Assembly (NCBI RefSeq): GCF_008386235.1
Contig: NZ_CP040671.1
Span: forward strand, 372,001-436,000
DNA length: 64,000 nt
Direction of reading: 5' to 3'
Source: Thermosynechococcus sp. CL-1
Lineage (GTDB): Bacteria; Cyanobacteriota; Cyanobacteriia; Thermosynechococcales; Thermosynechococcaceae
Translations under genes and position numbers: made by a program
Shown here: positions 25,143 to 34,921 of the stretch, one piece after another
How the letters are laid out: every line of letters begins with the position of its first letter
How positions within the stretch are numbered: position 1 is the stretch's first letter
The notes under the pieces: generated by a model
What the model was told of the DNA's origin: nothing
Seen by the model: only the letters and a program-made list of their open reading frames with translations
The model's database searches: none

Positions 25143-26516
25143 ATGTCCAGTGTGGTTGCGACTGCCCAACCCCCGTTGGATTTTCTCCCCCAGCGGTTTA
25201 GCTATCCAGTTTGGTGGACGGCGGCACGGCTCCTGCCCTTTTACATCCGCTACGGCCTTGGTCTCAATCGGGTGGAAGGGGTGAATGTCGAGACCCTTGC
25301 CCGTTATTACGAACAGTTTCAACGGGGGCAGGTACGGCTGCTGATTGCCTTTCGCCATCCTTGTACGGATGATCCTTTGGTGATGGGCTACCTGATGTGG
25401 CATCTGTTGCCCCAGACCGCTCAGCGACTGGGGATTCGGCTGCAACCACCGACAAATGGTTATTTTCTCTACGATCGCGGAATTCCCCTCTGGGCAGGGG
25501 AGCAAATTGGTTGGCTCTTTTCACGGTTGGGGGGGATTTCCATCATGCGCGGCAAGCTCGATAGCCAAGCCCTGCGATCGGCACGGGAGTTACTCTTGGA
25601 GGGACGATTTCCCCTAGCAGCAGCGCCGGAGGGGGCAACGAATGAACACAATGAACTGGTCGCACCTTTAGAGCCGGGCGTGGCACAACTGGGATTTTGG
25701 TGTCTGGAAGATTTAACTAAGGCGGGGCGATCGCTCCCTGTGGTCATTCTCCCCGTTGGCATTCAGTACAGCCTCAGTCAGCCCTCTTGGGAACGCATGG
25801 GTTGGCTGATGACTCAACTGGAAAACCGCCTCGGCTGCCCCACCAATAGCGACAGTACCCAGCCAGAGGAACTCTACCGCCGCCTGCTCAATTTGGCGAT
25901 GCACCTACTGGATCGCCTAGAGACCTTTTATGCCACGTCCTACCGCCAAGTCTTTCCAGAGCTGCCCCCCTTTGACTCCCCCAATGCGGAATTGGCGGCA
26001 CGAATTCAGCGACTCCTCAACAGTGCCCTTGTAGTGGCAGAGTCCTACTTTGGTCTTAAGGCCAGTGAAGATTTTGTGAGTCGCTGCCGACGGATTGAAC
26101 AGGCCGCTTGGGAACGGATGTTTCGCGGTGATTTGGCACAACTGTCTGCCGTAGAGCGCTGTCTAGCCGATTGGTTGGCCGAGGAAGCCAATGTGCGATT
26201 ACGTCATATGCGTCTTGCGGAGCGATTTACCTCGATTACGGGTAGCTATATCCGTGAGAAATTCACGATTGATCGCTTTGCCGATGTGGCACTGATTCTC
26301 TGGCGGACGTTTGATTGGCTCGAGGGAAAAAGCCCAAATGTGAATCGCTTGGTGGGCTTGCGGCAGGTGCGCCTCAGTGTCGGAGACCCGCTCAATTTAG
26401 AGAGCTATTGGCCGCTGTATCGGCGCGATCGCCAAGGGGCACGTCAGGCCGTCAAGGAAGTCACTGATCAGATTCGCCAACAATTTGAAGCCTTGATTGT
26501 GCCTACGGATTCTTAG
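25143..26516 (+). CDS. PlsC-type glycerolipid acyltransferase (long form)
   Basis: A 457-residue protein with the acyltransferase block I motif in FRHPCTDDPLVM (HxxxxD) and block III in PEGATNEHN. The second half (about 240-457) is helical with conserved basic segments and is not part of a short PlsC enzyme. This long form is common in cyanobacteria and its acceptor lipid is unknown. It follows hslO by 26 bp. A shorter PlsC homologue lies convergent just downstream. Confidence 0.8.
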   Translation: MSSVVATAQPPLDFLPQRFSYPVWWTAARLLPFYIRYGLGLNRVEGVNVETLARYYEQFQRGQVRLLIAFRHPCTDDPLVMGYLMWHLLPQTAQRLGIRLQPPTNGYFLYDRGIPLWAGEQIGWLFSRLGGISIMRGKLDSQALRSARELLLEGRFPLAAAPEGATNEHNELVAPLEPGVAQLGFWCLEDLTKAGRSLPVVILPVGIQYSLSQPSWERMGWLMTQLENRLGCPTNSDSTQPEELYRRLLNLAMHLLDRLETFYATSYRQVFPELPPFDSPNAELAARIQRLLNSALVVAESYFGLKASEDFVSRCRRIEQAAWERMFRGDLAQLSAVERCLADWLAEEANVRLRHMRLAERFTSITGSYIREKFTIDRFADVALILWRTFDWLEGKSPNVNRLVGLRQVRLSVGDPLNLESYWPLYRRDRQGARQAVKEVTDQIRQQFEALIVPTDS

Positions 26517-26522
26517 AGGGAT

Positions 26523-27209
26523 TCAAGCCAAGCACAGGAGCGATCGCCCCTCTTGAAGCTGCTGCAGTGCCCTCAAAAGATCACTCGTCAGTTCTTGGGC
26601 AGCACTTTTTGGGTGGGTGACATCGTAATTGCCCGTACTCAAGGGGGCACCAATGATCACCTTGACCTCGCTTCCCCACTGCGGATAGGGCTGAGCATAA
26701 TCGAGTAAAATCGGCAGAATCTGGATCGCTTCTTGACAGCGCTGAGCTGCCTGAAGGGCTAAACGCGCCAAGCCCGGCTTTAGGGGATGAATCTGGCGAT
26801 CGCGAAAGATATTGCCCTCAGGAAAGACTACCAACGCCTGTCCCTGCCGCAGAAGGTCCACACCTGTCCGCAAGGCACTCACCGAAGGCGCTTGGGTATT
26901 GACGGGAAAACCACCACACTGACCAATCACCCAGCCTTGCAGTCCCAGCATTTCATCGTGGGAGACCATGTAATAGAGGTCGCGGCCACTCACCCGCCGT
27001 CCCGTCACATAGGGAATAATGAGCGCATCCCAACGGGAACGATGGGTGGGTGCCAAGATCACAGGCCCCCTTTTGGGTATCTGCTCCTGCCCTTGCACCT
27101 CAAGGGTACGAAAATAGCGCCGCAGGACAATATCCCCCACCAGACGGTACATCAGGGGAGTGAGGAGAGGCGAAATGTGGGGGAATGAGGACTTGGCAGA
27201 ATCAAGCAT
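26523..27209 (-). CDS. plsC: 1-acyl-sn-glycerol-3-phosphate acyltransferase family protein
   Basis: A 228-residue membrane-associated acyltransferase, probably making phosphatidic acid. Block I is THRSRWDALII (HxxxxD), block III FPEGNIFR and block IV VILAP-like and PVNTQAPS segments. ATG 27209 (MLDSAKSSF) is chosen; GTG 27251 would add 14 residues and cannot be excluded. It ends 6 bp from the convergent long-form acyltransferase gene. Substrate specificity is inferred from the family. Confidence 0.82.
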   Translation of the reverse strand: MLDSAKSSFPHISPLLTPLMYRLVGDIVLRRYFRTLEVQGQEQIPKRGPVILAPTHRSRWDALIIPYVTGRRVSGRDLYYMVSHDEMLGLQGWVIGQCGGFPVNTQAPSVSALRTGVDLLRQGQALVVFPEGNIFRDRQIHPLKPGLARLALQAAQRCQEAIQILPILLDYAQPYPQWGSEVKVIIGAPLSTGNYDVTHPKSAAQELTSDLLRALQQLQEGRSLLCLA

Positions 27210-27331
27210 CTGGCGTGAAGAGTGAACCGGCTGTGACACACAAGGACTCACCTAGGGCGATCGCCCGAATCTGGCTAGGGATGGCGAACCAGTTCGCAAA
27301 TTGGCAAATTGAGTTCCAGTGAGTTATTGGC

Positions 27332-27898
27332 TTAGTTATTGGCAATACTCAGAATCCAAGTCCCGATATAACGCATCAGGGGAATATCGCCGGGGGAGCC
27401 AATGCGCGCATTGAAGTAGTACATCCCGCCATGATTGGGATTGCGGACATTGTTCAAGACAACTTGTACTGGCGTACCTGCGGGAATGACCTCTGCGGGC
27501 ACAATGTCAATGACGCGGTTATCGCGGTCAAGGGACACCTCCGCCAATTCAATTTTTTGGCCAAGATTACGGCGGAATTGAAAAAAGCGATTCCCGCGAT
27601 CGCCCCCTACCCGCACCTCGATACCCCTAGGATCAATAATGCCATTGTAGTAATCGGGATAAGTAATGTTAATGCGATTAATCGCGACTTTTTGTTCACC
27701 CAAGCGCAGCCAGTAGCGATCGCCCATAAAACCGGGGGTGCCGTTTTCTAGATGGTATTGGAGTTGCTGCCGTCCACTAGGGCCATCTCCCCAAGTAAAC
27801 GTAAAGCCCTGATTGGCTTGGGCTCGCACAAGGGCAGGGGTCACAAGACCAAGACTACACCCCAACAGAATCAGAACCGGTAGGAAACGCTTCACCAT
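27332..27898 (-). CDS. Exported DUF2808 protein
   Basis: A 188-residue secreted protein. ATG 27898 precedes a clear signal peptide (MVKRFLPVLILLGCSLGLVT to about residue 26). The mature part has the family features FTWGDGPSGRQQLQYHLENG, YPDYYNGIIDPRGIEVR and PVQVVLNNVRNPNHGGMYYF (seen in pieces). DUF2808 proteins are almost confined to cyanobacteria and have no known function; a cell-envelope location is inferred. Confidence 0.82.
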   Translation of the reverse strand: MVKRFLPVLILLGCSLGLVTPALVRAQANQGFTFTWGDGPSGRQQLQYHLENGTPGFMGDRYWLRLGEQKVAINRINITYPDYYNGIIDPRGIEVRVGGDRGNRFFQFRRNLGQKIELAEVSLDRDNRVIDIVPAEVIPAGTPVQVVLNNVRNPNHGGMYYFNARIGSPGDIPLMRYIGTWILSIANN

Positions 27899-28048
27899 AG
27901 ACAACCCTATTACGACACACCACAGATACCTGACTTTCAGACGGGGAGGATTCGCTAGACGTTCCCCTACGGATCAGTCTGCTTAGTATCCTAACGGCAA
28001 AGAATCACCATTGCGAAGAAAAATTAAACTTTGTTGAGAGATTTTTCC

Positions 28049-28330
28049 TTAGTTGCTGGTTTGCTGTACGAGCTGGGCAAAGAATCCCCCACGACTAGTC
28101 ACACTGGAGGGAGCATCCTTATCAGCCATTTGCACAGCCACAATTTCTGAGGTGAGGACAGTTAACTTCTTGCCCACTTGGCGATCGCACGTCAGTTCGA
28201 GGACAGTCGGGGTGCCACTGGCCATCGCCTGCTGAATTTGCTGATAGGCTGCTGTCGCTGCGGCACTTTCCTTGCGTTCAATGCTCACGGGCATGGGGAC
28301 ATGACGCAGAATTAAATCAATCGTGTACAT
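28049..28330 (-). CDS. UPF0367 family protein
   Basis: A 93-residue soluble protein starting MYTIDLILRHVPMPVSIERK, as in the cyanobacterial and plastid-related UPF0367 family, with LELTCDRQVGKKL and IVAVQMADK further on. No catalytic motif is known. It is a single gene with its own 5' region of about 65 bp after the CbbY-like gene. Confidence 0.75.
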   Translation of the reverse strand: MYTIDLILRHVPMPVSIERKESAAATAAYQQIQQAMASGTPTVLELTCDRQVGKKLTVLTSEIVAVQMADKDAPSSVTSRGGFFAQLVQQTSN

Positions 28331-28395
28331 TGCGTTCTTTAATCACTCAGGCTAGGTTCGTATATTCTTCACTGTAAAACGCTGTGGCCAGAAAA

Positions 28396-29181
28396 TCATC
28401 GGTGACTCAATGTACTTGTCCACTGTTGGTGGAGCGATCGCAATAGGGGCACATCGACATAGGTCGTCCAACCCACCTCACCGTGAATCACTTGAAAGGG
28501 GTAGTCGGGTTCCCCTAAGCAATCCAAGACAAGCGCTGCATCCCGAAAATCATGATCCTTGGTGTAGTCGGTGATCGTGATAATGGTCGCTAGGCGACTG
28601 GCGGTGGCTGCCTGAATCCCATTGGCGGAATCCTCAAAGGCAAGGCACTCTTGGGGCGAGAGGCGCATTCTTTCAAGGGTGTAGAAGTAAATATCGGGCG
28701 CAGGTTTCTTGGCGGGCACCACATCCCCAGCGGCAATCACCTCAAACCAACTGACGCCATCAGCAGCAAGGGCATTTTCAAGGAGTGCGGTGACATTGGC
28801 AGGGGTGGTTGTGGTGGCGATCGCTAAACGTAATCCTGCTTCACGGGCTTCAGTGAGCAGCCGTTTCACCCCCGGCCGCAGGGGAATCGCCCCTTCTGCC
28901 AATAGCTCCGTATAGTAGCGGGTCTTCGCCTTGTGCAGGTCGGCAATCAGGGCATCCAAATTTTGGGGACGTAGCCAATCGGGACGAAAGCGATCAAGGT
29001 AATACTTCATCCGCTCCTTACCCCCCGCCACCGCCAGCAGTTGACCATAGAGGGGAATATCCCACTCCCAATCTAGGCCTGCCGCAGCAAAGGCTTTATT
29101 GAAGGCAATGCGATGGCCGTCCCGCTCAGTGTCCGCTAAGGTGCCATCCACGTCAAAAATCAGGGCTTTGAGGTGAGCCAT
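28396..29181 (-). CDS. cbbY: HAD-superfamily sugar phosphatase, CbbY-like
   Basis: A 261-residue haloacid dehalogenase hydrolase. Motif I is DVDGTLAD (catalytic Asp pair), motif II ATTTTP, motif III Lys in PAKKPAPD, and motif IV FEDSANGI. CbbY proteins dephosphorylate xylulose-1,5-bisphosphate, a misfire inhibitor of Rubisco; the length and cap sequence (HKAKTRYYTELLAEG) fit that group. Rubisco genes are not in the window, so the substrate is inferred. Confidence 0.83.
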   Translation of the reverse strand: MAHLKALIFDVDGTLADTERDGHRIAFNKAFAAAGLDWEWDIPLYGQLLAVAGGKERMKYYLDRFRPDWLRPQNLDALIADLHKAKTRYYTELLAEGAIPLRPGVKRLLTEAREAGLRLAIATTTTPANVTALLENALAADGVSWFEVIAAGDVVPAKKPAPDIYFYTLERMRLSPQECLAFEDSANGIQAATASRLATIITITDYTKDHDFRDAALVLDCLGEPDYPFQVIHGEVGWTTYVDVPLLRSLHQQWTSTLSHR

Positions 29182-29216
29182 AGAGGGTTTTTACTCTACC
29201 CCTTTTAGGGGAAAAC

Positions 29217-29915
29217 TTAATGGAATGACTGTAATTTTACCAGTCGTGCTCGCACTGCCTGATGATTGCCCACGGGTTCACGGAAGTGCCAAGTTTCCTC
29301 AGGACCAAGGCCATAAACCTGTACCGAAACGGCACCGACCCGCTGCCCGGCCTTGTCAAAGAGTTCAAAATCCGCCTGAATCATGCGAAAGTGCTCTTCA
29401 CTGTAGTTTTTCAGAACGCCCACAATAAACGGTGCACCGCCCTCGAGGTGCCACTTAAAATCGGCCATGGTGACGCCTTGTTGCGCAAGGGTACCGCCAA
29501 TCAACTGCTGCATGCGTTGCTGTTGCTGCCACTGACCGAGATGATAGCCAAAGATCACTAGTAAACTCACAACCCCAGCGGCGATCGCCACCACCCACGG
29601 AGCTGAGGAAGCATACACAGGGGCAGCTAGGGCTGGGTTGGGGGGGCGTAGATCAATCACCTCTTCCCAATCGGGTTTAGGCGACCCTTGAATGCGGCCA
29701 ATAATTTTAATGCGGGCAATATCGTCGAGGTGAAACTGTCCCAAGCGGGATTTGAGGAGATCCACCAAGGCAGAATAGTGGGCAACGGTGCCGGGGGGCT
29801 TATTCAAAACAATGTTTAATTGGTTGCGAAACTGATTGACTTGAACCACAACGGCATGTTCTGAAAGAACGTCCTGAAGGATTTCGCGAATTTGCTCAAC
29901 TTGTAGTAGCCCCAT
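29217..29915 (-). CDS. Membrane-anchored FxLYD-like hypothetical protein
   Basis: A 232-residue protein with a cytoplasmic N-terminal alpha/beta part (1-90, EQIREILQDVLSEHAVVVQVNQ in pieces), one transmembrane helix (about 107-124, VVAIAAGVVSLLVIFGY) and a C-terminal beta-rich domain (GVLKNYSEEHFRMIQADFEL in pieces), like domains that follow gene-product-specific anchors. Family name uncertain; no enzymatic motif. Single gene. Confidence 0.6.
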   Translation of the reverse strand: MGLLQVEQIREILQDVLSEHAVVVQVNQFRNQLNIVLNKPPGTVAHYSALVDLLKSRLGQFHLDDIARIKIIGRIQGSPKPDWEEVIDLRPPNPALAAPVYASSAPWVVAIAAGVVSLLVIFGYHLGQWQQQQRMQQLIGGTLAQQGVTMADFKWHLEGGAPFIVGVLKNYSEEHFRMIQADFELFDKAGQRVGAVSVQVYGLGPEETWHFREPVGNHQAVRARLVKLQSFH

Positions 29916-30035
29916 GCCCGCAACCCCTACCTTGTGGCAACAGAATGACTGTTGGGCAACCTTTGCTTACTGATGGTAAATCTGCCATTCTATGTGCCAG
30001 TGTACACAAAGTCCCAGTGATACAAATCTGTGAAT

Positions 30036-31487
30036 TTACGGTATTTTACAGGTGCGGTTCGCAGGCCGACAGCGATCGCAATGGCCACAACGCAATCCCC
30101 TTGCCTCAGTGGCAAAACCAAAGGCTTGGAGGAGAAACTGCCAGCGGCAGCCGCGGTGATAGAGAAACTCTTGCATCAACTGTTCTTGAGTGTCTTTGGG
30201 CGGCGGTGGCACCTGTGCTAAGGGTTGACGGCAATAGTGAAAAGGGTCTTGCCAGCGGAGTGCCCCCTGTTGATGCAGTAATGCTAGGGTCAATTCCACC
30301 TCAGGAAAGTGTTGTCGCAGTTGCGGAAGATTACCCCTGAGGGGCAGATGCGTCTGAAGTGCCATGGCGCGATTGTAGGTATCTTGACTTTGGCGCTGAA
30401 AAAAGTGCCAACGCTGTTGGTCTTCGCGATCTAAACCCCAGCGATCGCTCACCAAGGCCAGTGCCTGTGCTGGTTGGCCATCTCGCCCAGCGCGTCCCAC
30501 CTCTTGGAGGTATTCACTGAGTTGCAGGGGTGGCTGATAGTGGCAAATCCAACGCACATTGGGTTTATTCACCCCCATACCAAAGGCATTGGTACAGACC
30601 ACAAAGGGCAGCTTATCCTGCAACCAATCGCTCTCGATTTGGCGTCGCTGTGCTGCCGGCAGTCCGCCATGGTAAGCGGTGGTGCGGTGCCCCTGCTCCT
30701 GAAGCCAAGTGGCAAGGGTTTCACAGTCGCGGCGGGTGCGGGCATAGATCAAGCCTGAGGTTCTGCCCTGCTGCTTGAGAAATTGCTGGAGGCAATGGCG
30801 GCGATACCCCCGACTCCACACAGAGCGTACGGCTAAATGGAGATTGGCACGATAGGGGCTGTGAATGATCTGCACAGGCTGCTCTAGACCTAAAACCTCA
30901 ATGAGGGTGCGCTGGGTCTTGGGATCGGCAGTGGCAGTAAAGGTAGCGATCGCCAGCCGCGGGTGCAGTGGTTTACATTGGCGCAGGGCAGGCCGCACGG
31001 TTCCCAAGCGACGATAAACAGGTCGAAAGCGATCGCCCCACTGTACAAGGCAATGGGCTTCATCCACAATCAAGCCATTGAGTTGAATCGGTGCTGCACA
31101 GAGGTGCTGCCAAAGGGGGGTGGAAAATAGGGACTCCGGCGAAAGATACAGCAAACGGTAGTCCCTTAGGTGCGAGAGAATCTGGCGGCGTTGGCGGCTG
31201 GGCAGTTCACTATGATAGGCTGCGGCCGCCAGACCCCGCTGCTGCAATTCAGTGATCTGATTTTCCATGAGGGCAAGCAGCGGCGAGATCACTAGCGTCA
31301 ATCCGCCCTGCAGCACTGCTGGCAACTGAAAACAGAGACTTTTGCCCGCTCCAGTAGGGAGGACAATTAAGGCATCCCGCCGTTGTAAGAGTGCCGTCAT
31401 CACCTCTGCTTGAGGCGATCGCAACTCAGAATAGCCCCAGTATTGTTGTAGGGCGGCCTGTATGAGATCTATATCGGCATCCGGCAT
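30036..31487 (-). CDS. recQ: RecQ-like ATP-dependent DNA helicase (short form)
   Basis: A 3'-5' superfamily 2 helicase of 483 residues. Walker A is LPTGAGKS (43-50), motif II DEAH in IVDEAHCLVQWG, motif III TATADPKT, and motif VI QEVGRAGRDGQP. The zinc-binding end has four Cys (RGCRW, then CGHCDRC). Unlike full-length RecQ (about 600 or more), the winged-helix and HRDC domains are missing, as in many cyanobacterial RecQ proteins. Role in recombination repair is inferred. Confidence 0.9.
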   Translation of the reverse strand: MPDADIDLIQAALQQYWGYSELRSPQAEVMTALLQRRDALIVLPTGAGKSLCFQLPAVLQGGLTLVISPLLALMENQITELQQRGLAAAAYHSELPSRQRRQILSHLRDYRLLYLSPESLFSTPLWQHLCAAPIQLNGLIVDEAHCLVQWGDRFRPVYRRLGTVRPALRQCKPLHPRLAIATFTATADPKTQRTLIEVLGLEQPVQIIHSPYRANLHLAVRSVWSRGYRRHCLQQFLKQQGRTSGLIYARTRRDCETLATWLQEQGHRTTAYHGGLPAAQRRQIESDWLQDKLPFVVCTNAFGMGVNKPNVRWICHYQPPLQLSEYLQEVGRAGRDGQPAQALALVSDRWGLDREDQQRWHFFQRQSQDTYNRAMALQTHLPLRGNLPQLRQHFPEVELTLALLHQQGALRWQDPFHYCRQPLAQVPPPPKDTQEQLMQEFLYHRGCRWQFLLQAFGFATEARGLRCGHCDRCRPANRTCKIP

Positions 31488-31662
31488 TGCACTGGCTTAA
31501 GCCTTGATGAGAAGTCTCAGCGTTGCAAAAAGCGGCACAGTCTTCTGGGAACAGCAAGAGGAGTGAATTTAGAATAATTTTAAGCAAGAAATCCTAGGAT
31601 GCCTAAGACCCTTTAGGCCTATCACTGTTGCCGAAGTGTAAAACGCTTATGGAGATGAACCT

Positions 31663-32136
31663 ATGGGCATGAAATTTGTGCCGCTGGTGTGCGTGGCAAT
31701 GTTGGCAGCGGTGGTCGCTCCGGCAACTGCCCAAAGCCGCCGCCAACCCATCAATCCCCAACAATTTCCCATTAGCCAACCTACCCTACCCCAAGCTTTT
31801 GAGCGTATTGATGGCAGTCAGGGGTACTGGCAAGATGATTCGATCGCAGGAGATGCTGCTTTTACATTTGGCGCTCCCACTTTTCGCGATAATGATATCG
31901 TGAATCGAGGACGGCGGATCAACTACCTTTCCACCGATGCTTGGTACCAGCAAAGCAACCAACCACCGATTCGCACCCGCGATCTCGATAGCCCCTTCTG
32001 CACTTCAATGTATGGTACTCCCTTCCCCTGTAACTTGATGGTGGAGTCTCCCTTACCACCACCGCAACCGCCCTTCTTGACCCCCCCACCCCCCCCAGCG
32101 GTGATGCCAGCTCCGCCGGTACGTGCCCTGTATTAA
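31663..32136 (+). CDS. Exported proline-rich hypothetical protein
   Basis: A 157-residue protein. A signal peptide (MGMKFVPLVCVAMLAAVV, cleavage after PATA) precedes a mature part with a polar middle and a Pro-rich end (SPLPPPQPPFLTPPPPPAVM). Two Cys (FCTSMYGTPFPC) could form a disulfide. Family not recognised. ATG 31663 or 31669 may start it. It is followed by a strong terminator. Confidence 0.6.
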   Translation: MGMKFVPLVCVAMLAAVVAPATAQSRRQPINPQQFPISQPTLPQAFERIDGSQGYWQDDSIAGDAAFTFGAPTFRDNDIVNRGRRINYLSTDAWYQQSNQPPIRTRDLDSPFCTSMYGTPFPCNLMVESPLPPPQPPFLTPPPPPAVMPAPPVRALY

Positions 32137-32533
32137 ACGCAGTGAAAAACATGAAGGATTGGGGGCACTGCCCCCTTTTTTGGTGTTTAAGGGGCGATCG
32201 CCAAGGAAAAAACTATAGCATCCGCTATGCAGTTCTATTAAAATAGATTGCAGTGGTTAAAAAGCATTAATAAATGTTTTCTTTTTCTTAAAAGTGTTCC
32301 CACTGAACCATTAGCGAACTTTTATTTTTCTGATTACGAGCGATCGCAAAACTTATCGTATATTTCCTTTTACCTTCTTTTTATCTTGTTACCTGTTGAA
32401 GGACTAGCTCTTGCTCTCTTGAATCCTGTCAAATTCTCTCCTATAGAATGTATAAAACCCATCGCCTATTCAAGCTGCTATCAACGGTTCTTCTATTACA
32501 CATACATCACTGATCTATAGGTTCTCCCTAATT
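32137..32533. other. AT-rich intergenic region
   Basis: About 400 bp without a convincing gene. It contains the terminator at 32161-32181, a HIP1-like site near 32196, and then AT-rich DNA up to the LabA-like gene. A 90-codon frame (32248-32520) lacks a usual start and has low-complexity, Phe/Tyr-rich translation; I treat it as chance. No RNA gene recognised. Confidence 0.45.
32161..32181 (+). terminator. Intrinsic terminator after the proline-rich protein gene
   Basis: GGGGGC-ACT-GCCCCC stem (6 bp, 3-nt loop) followed directly by TTTTTT. Classic rho-independent terminator, 25 bp after the stop codon. Confidence 0.85.
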
Positions 32534-33064
32534 ATGCTTACCCATCAAGAACGGCTCTCAATTTTTATCGATGGGAATAATATGTTCTATGCCCAGCAGA
32601 AAAATGGCTGGTTTTTTGATCCCCGTCGTGTTCTCGAATTCTTCACCCGTGATCCCAACATTGTATTGGTGAATGCCTTTTGGTACACCGGCCTCAAGGA
32701 CATGCAAGATCAGCGTTCGTTTCGCGATGCCCTCATTAACCTTGGCTATACCGTACGCACAAAACTGTTGAAGGAATATTACGACGAGACCCTAGGCAAG
32801 TATTACCAAAAGGCCAATTTAGACATTGAAATTGTGATTGATATGTTCAACACCGTCGGTCAGTACGATCGCGTGGTTCTCTTTAGTGGCGATGGCGATT
32901 TTGAGCGGGCGATCGAACTCCTGCGCTCCAAAAACACCCACATTACGGTTGTCTCCACCGAAGGCATGATTGCCCGTGAGCTGCGCAATGCCACCGATCG
33001 CTACATTGATTTGAACGAAATTCGGCCTTTTATTGAAAAAACTGACTCGCAAAATCCCAACTAA
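32534..33064 (+). CDS. LabA-like NYN-domain protein
   Basis: A 176-residue NYN/PIN-like domain protein. LSIFIDGNNMFYAQQ carries the first acidic residue, and VDIEIVIDMF- and FSGDGDFERAIELL-type segments carry the others expected for a metal-dependent RNase fold. LabA and its relatives in Synechococcus act in circadian negative feedback on kaiBC expression; whether this is LabA or a paralogue is not resolved. It is transcribed toward the petBD terminator. Confidence 0.83.
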   Translation: MLTHQERLSIFIDGNNMFYAQQKNGWFFDPRRVLEFFTRDPNIVLVNAFWYTGLKDMQDQRSFRDALINLGYTVRTKLLKEYYDETLGKYYQKANLDIEIVIDMFNTVGQYDRVVLFSGDGDFERAIELLRSKNTHITVVSTEGMIARELRNATDRYIDLNEIRPFIEKTDSQNPN

Positions 33065-33093
33065 AAAGCGCATCCAGCGATCGCCAGATGCGC
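33063..33093 (-). terminator. Terminator of the petB-petD operon
   Basis: On the minus strand GCGCATC and GATGCGC form a 7-bp stem around a 12-nt loop that contains GCGATCGC, followed by TTTTTAG. It lies 29 bp past the petD stop. On the plus strand the same hairpin has no T-run, so it mainly serves petBD. Confidence 0.75.
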
Positions 33094-33121
33094 AAGCAAA
33101 TGAAGTGTTTTCTTAAGATGC

Positions 33122-33607
33122 CTAGAACAGGCCGAGAGTCAGCGACTTATCCAAGGGGAAAGCAGCACCAATCCCCAGCCATAGCGTCACCAATGTGCCA
33201 AAGAGGAAGACCGTCATGGCCACAGGACGACGGAAAGGATTCTGGAACTTGTTGACACTTTCAATGAAAGGAATCAGCATCAAGCCCAAGGGAATGGAGG
33301 CATTCATGAGCACCCCCAGCAGCTTGTTGGGCACCACCCGGAAAATCTGGAAGGTGGGATAGAGGTACCACTCCGGCAAAATTTCCAAGGGGGTGGCAAA
33401 GGGATCCGCTGGCTCACCGACCATGGCAGGATCCATCACCGCTAGACCGATCACAAGGGCGATCGTGCCCATAATCACCACGGGGAAGATATAGAGCAGG
33501 TCATTGGGCCAAGCGGGTTCGCCATAGTAGTTGTGGCCCATGCCTTTTTTCAGTTTTGCCCGCAGCGCCGGATTCGTTAAATCAGGCTTTTTCAAAACTT
33601 TTGCCAT
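33122..33607 (-). CDS. petD: Cytochrome b6f subunit IV
   Basis: A 161-residue thylakoid membrane protein with three helices. It starts [19 protein letters not shown] and has the Qo-site PEWY motif in [14 protein letters not shown]. It pairs with cytochrome b6 to make the quinol-oxidising core of b6f. It follows petB by 106 bp, the standard cyanobacterial order. Confidence 0.98.
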   Translation of the reverse strand: MAKVLKKPDLTNPALRAKLKKGMGHNYYGEPAWPNDLLYIFPVVIMGTIALVIGLAVMDPAMVGEPADPFATPLEILPEWYLYPTFQIFRVVPNKLLGVLMNASIPLGLMLIPFIESVNKFQNPFRRPVAMTVFLFGTLVTLWLGIGAAFPLDKSLTLGLF

Positions 33608-33713
33608 AAATCAATCGTTCTCCTAGAGGGTCAGCAAGGGGGGAGATTACTTGGAGCATAACAAGGGAAACCGCCGAGAATAGCAGGCCCTGTTACATTT
33701 CTTGATGCTTGGC

Positions 33714-34361
33714 TTACAGGGGACCCGAAATGCCCTGCTTACGAATCATCAGGAAGTGCATCAGCATAAAGACGGCGATCGACCAAGGCAGCACAAAGGT
33801 GTGCAAGCTATAGAAGCGAGTGAGGGTCGCTTGACCGACACTTTCACCACCACGCATCAGTTCCACCAGTTGATCACCCACCACGGGAATTGCCGCAGGG
33901 ATACCAGAAACGATTTTGACCGCCCAGTAGCCCACTTGATCCCAAGGCAGGGAGTAGCCCGTGACACCAAAGCTGACGGTAATCACCGCCAAGACCACAC
34001 CCGTCACCCAAGTGAGTTCGCGGGGTTTCTTGAAGCCACCGGTAAGATAGACGCGGAAGACATGCAGAATCATCATCAAGACCATCATGCTGGCGGACCA
34101 CTTGTGAATGGAGCGGATCAACCAGCCAAAGTTGACCTCATTCATGATGTACTGCACAGAGGCAAAGGCTTCAGCCACCGTCGGTTTGTAGTAAAACGTC
34201 ATGGCAAAGCCCGTGGCAAATTGGATTAAAAAACAGGTGAGGGTAATGCCACCCAGACAGTAAAAAATGTTTACGTGGGGCGGTACATACTTGCTGGTGA
34301 TGTCGTCAGCGATCGCCTGAATTTCGAGGCGTTCCTCAAACCAGTCGTAAACTTTGTTCAT
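33714..34361 (-). CDS. petB: Cytochrome b6
   Basis: A 215-residue thylakoid protein with four transmembrane helices binding two b hemes plus heme cn. His ligands are in [18 protein letters not shown] (second helix) and in [22 protein letters not shown] (fourth; both read in pieces). Cys35 in NIFYCLGG is the covalent attachment site for heme cn. Start ATG 34361. First gene of petBD. Confidence 0.98.
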
Positions 34362-34551
34362 AACAGTGATTAGTCCTGCGAAACCGCTGCTTTACTTTGA
34401 AAAATGTAACATATGCCCTCTCAGACTTTCCATATTCAGTTGATTGCTGCCACCCACCGTCCGATAATAAAGTCTCAACAGCTTCAGGATGCTGACTTGG
34501 GGCTGTCTCCTCTGCTACCTTACTCACAACGACCGCTTGGGAGGCTTTGAG

Positions 34552-34893
34552 ATGAATCTGTTGAAGAAACTCTTTGGTGCGATTTTTGGCCTATTGGGGG
34601 CGATCGCGAAACTCTTTGGTTTGGGCAAAAAGGGCGAGTTTTACATTGAATTAGATAAGAGCACGGCGGCCCCTGCCGCACCGCCAACCCCTACTAAAGT
34701 GGTAGAACCTGCCCCGACCCCTGAACCTGCTACTGCCCCTCAACCCGCTCAACCCGTTGCCACAGCTCCCGCAGCACCCACACCGACCCCTGTCACCCCC
34801 AGTGTTCCCTACACCCGGTTTGCGCGGCGTCGTCCCGGAGCCAATATGGCTGCCTTCTTGAATATGGCGCGGCAAGTTCGTCCCTCTACCTAG
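34552..34893 (+). CDS. Small hypothetical protein with hydrophobic N-terminus and Pro/Ala-rich linker
   Basis: A 113-residue protein from ATG 34552. The first 27 residues are hydrophobic and Gly-rich (MNLLKKLFGAIFGLLGAIAK), like an amphipathic membrane-binding helix. A Pro/Ala/Thr-rich linker fills residues 40-90, and a short basic end has RRRPGANMAAFLNMARQV. No known family. Divergent from petB; a strong terminator follows. Confidence 0.6.
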   Translation: MNLLKKLFGAIFGLLGAIAKLFGLGKKGEFYIELDKSTAAPAAPPTPTKVVEPAPTPEPATAPQPAQPVATAPAAPTPTPVTPSVPYTRFARRRPGANMAAFLNMARQVRPST

Positions 34894-34921
34894 GACACCT
34901 CATCCACAGAGCATTGGATGC

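Noticed and set aside
32248-32520. 90-codon frame in the gap before the LabA-like gene
   Set aside because: No usual start or ribosome-binding site and low-complexity Phe/Tyr/Leu-rich translation in AT-rich spacer.
33702-34229. 175-codon frame antisense to petB
   Set aside because: Translation is His/Gln-rich and patternless; petB on the other strand is certain.
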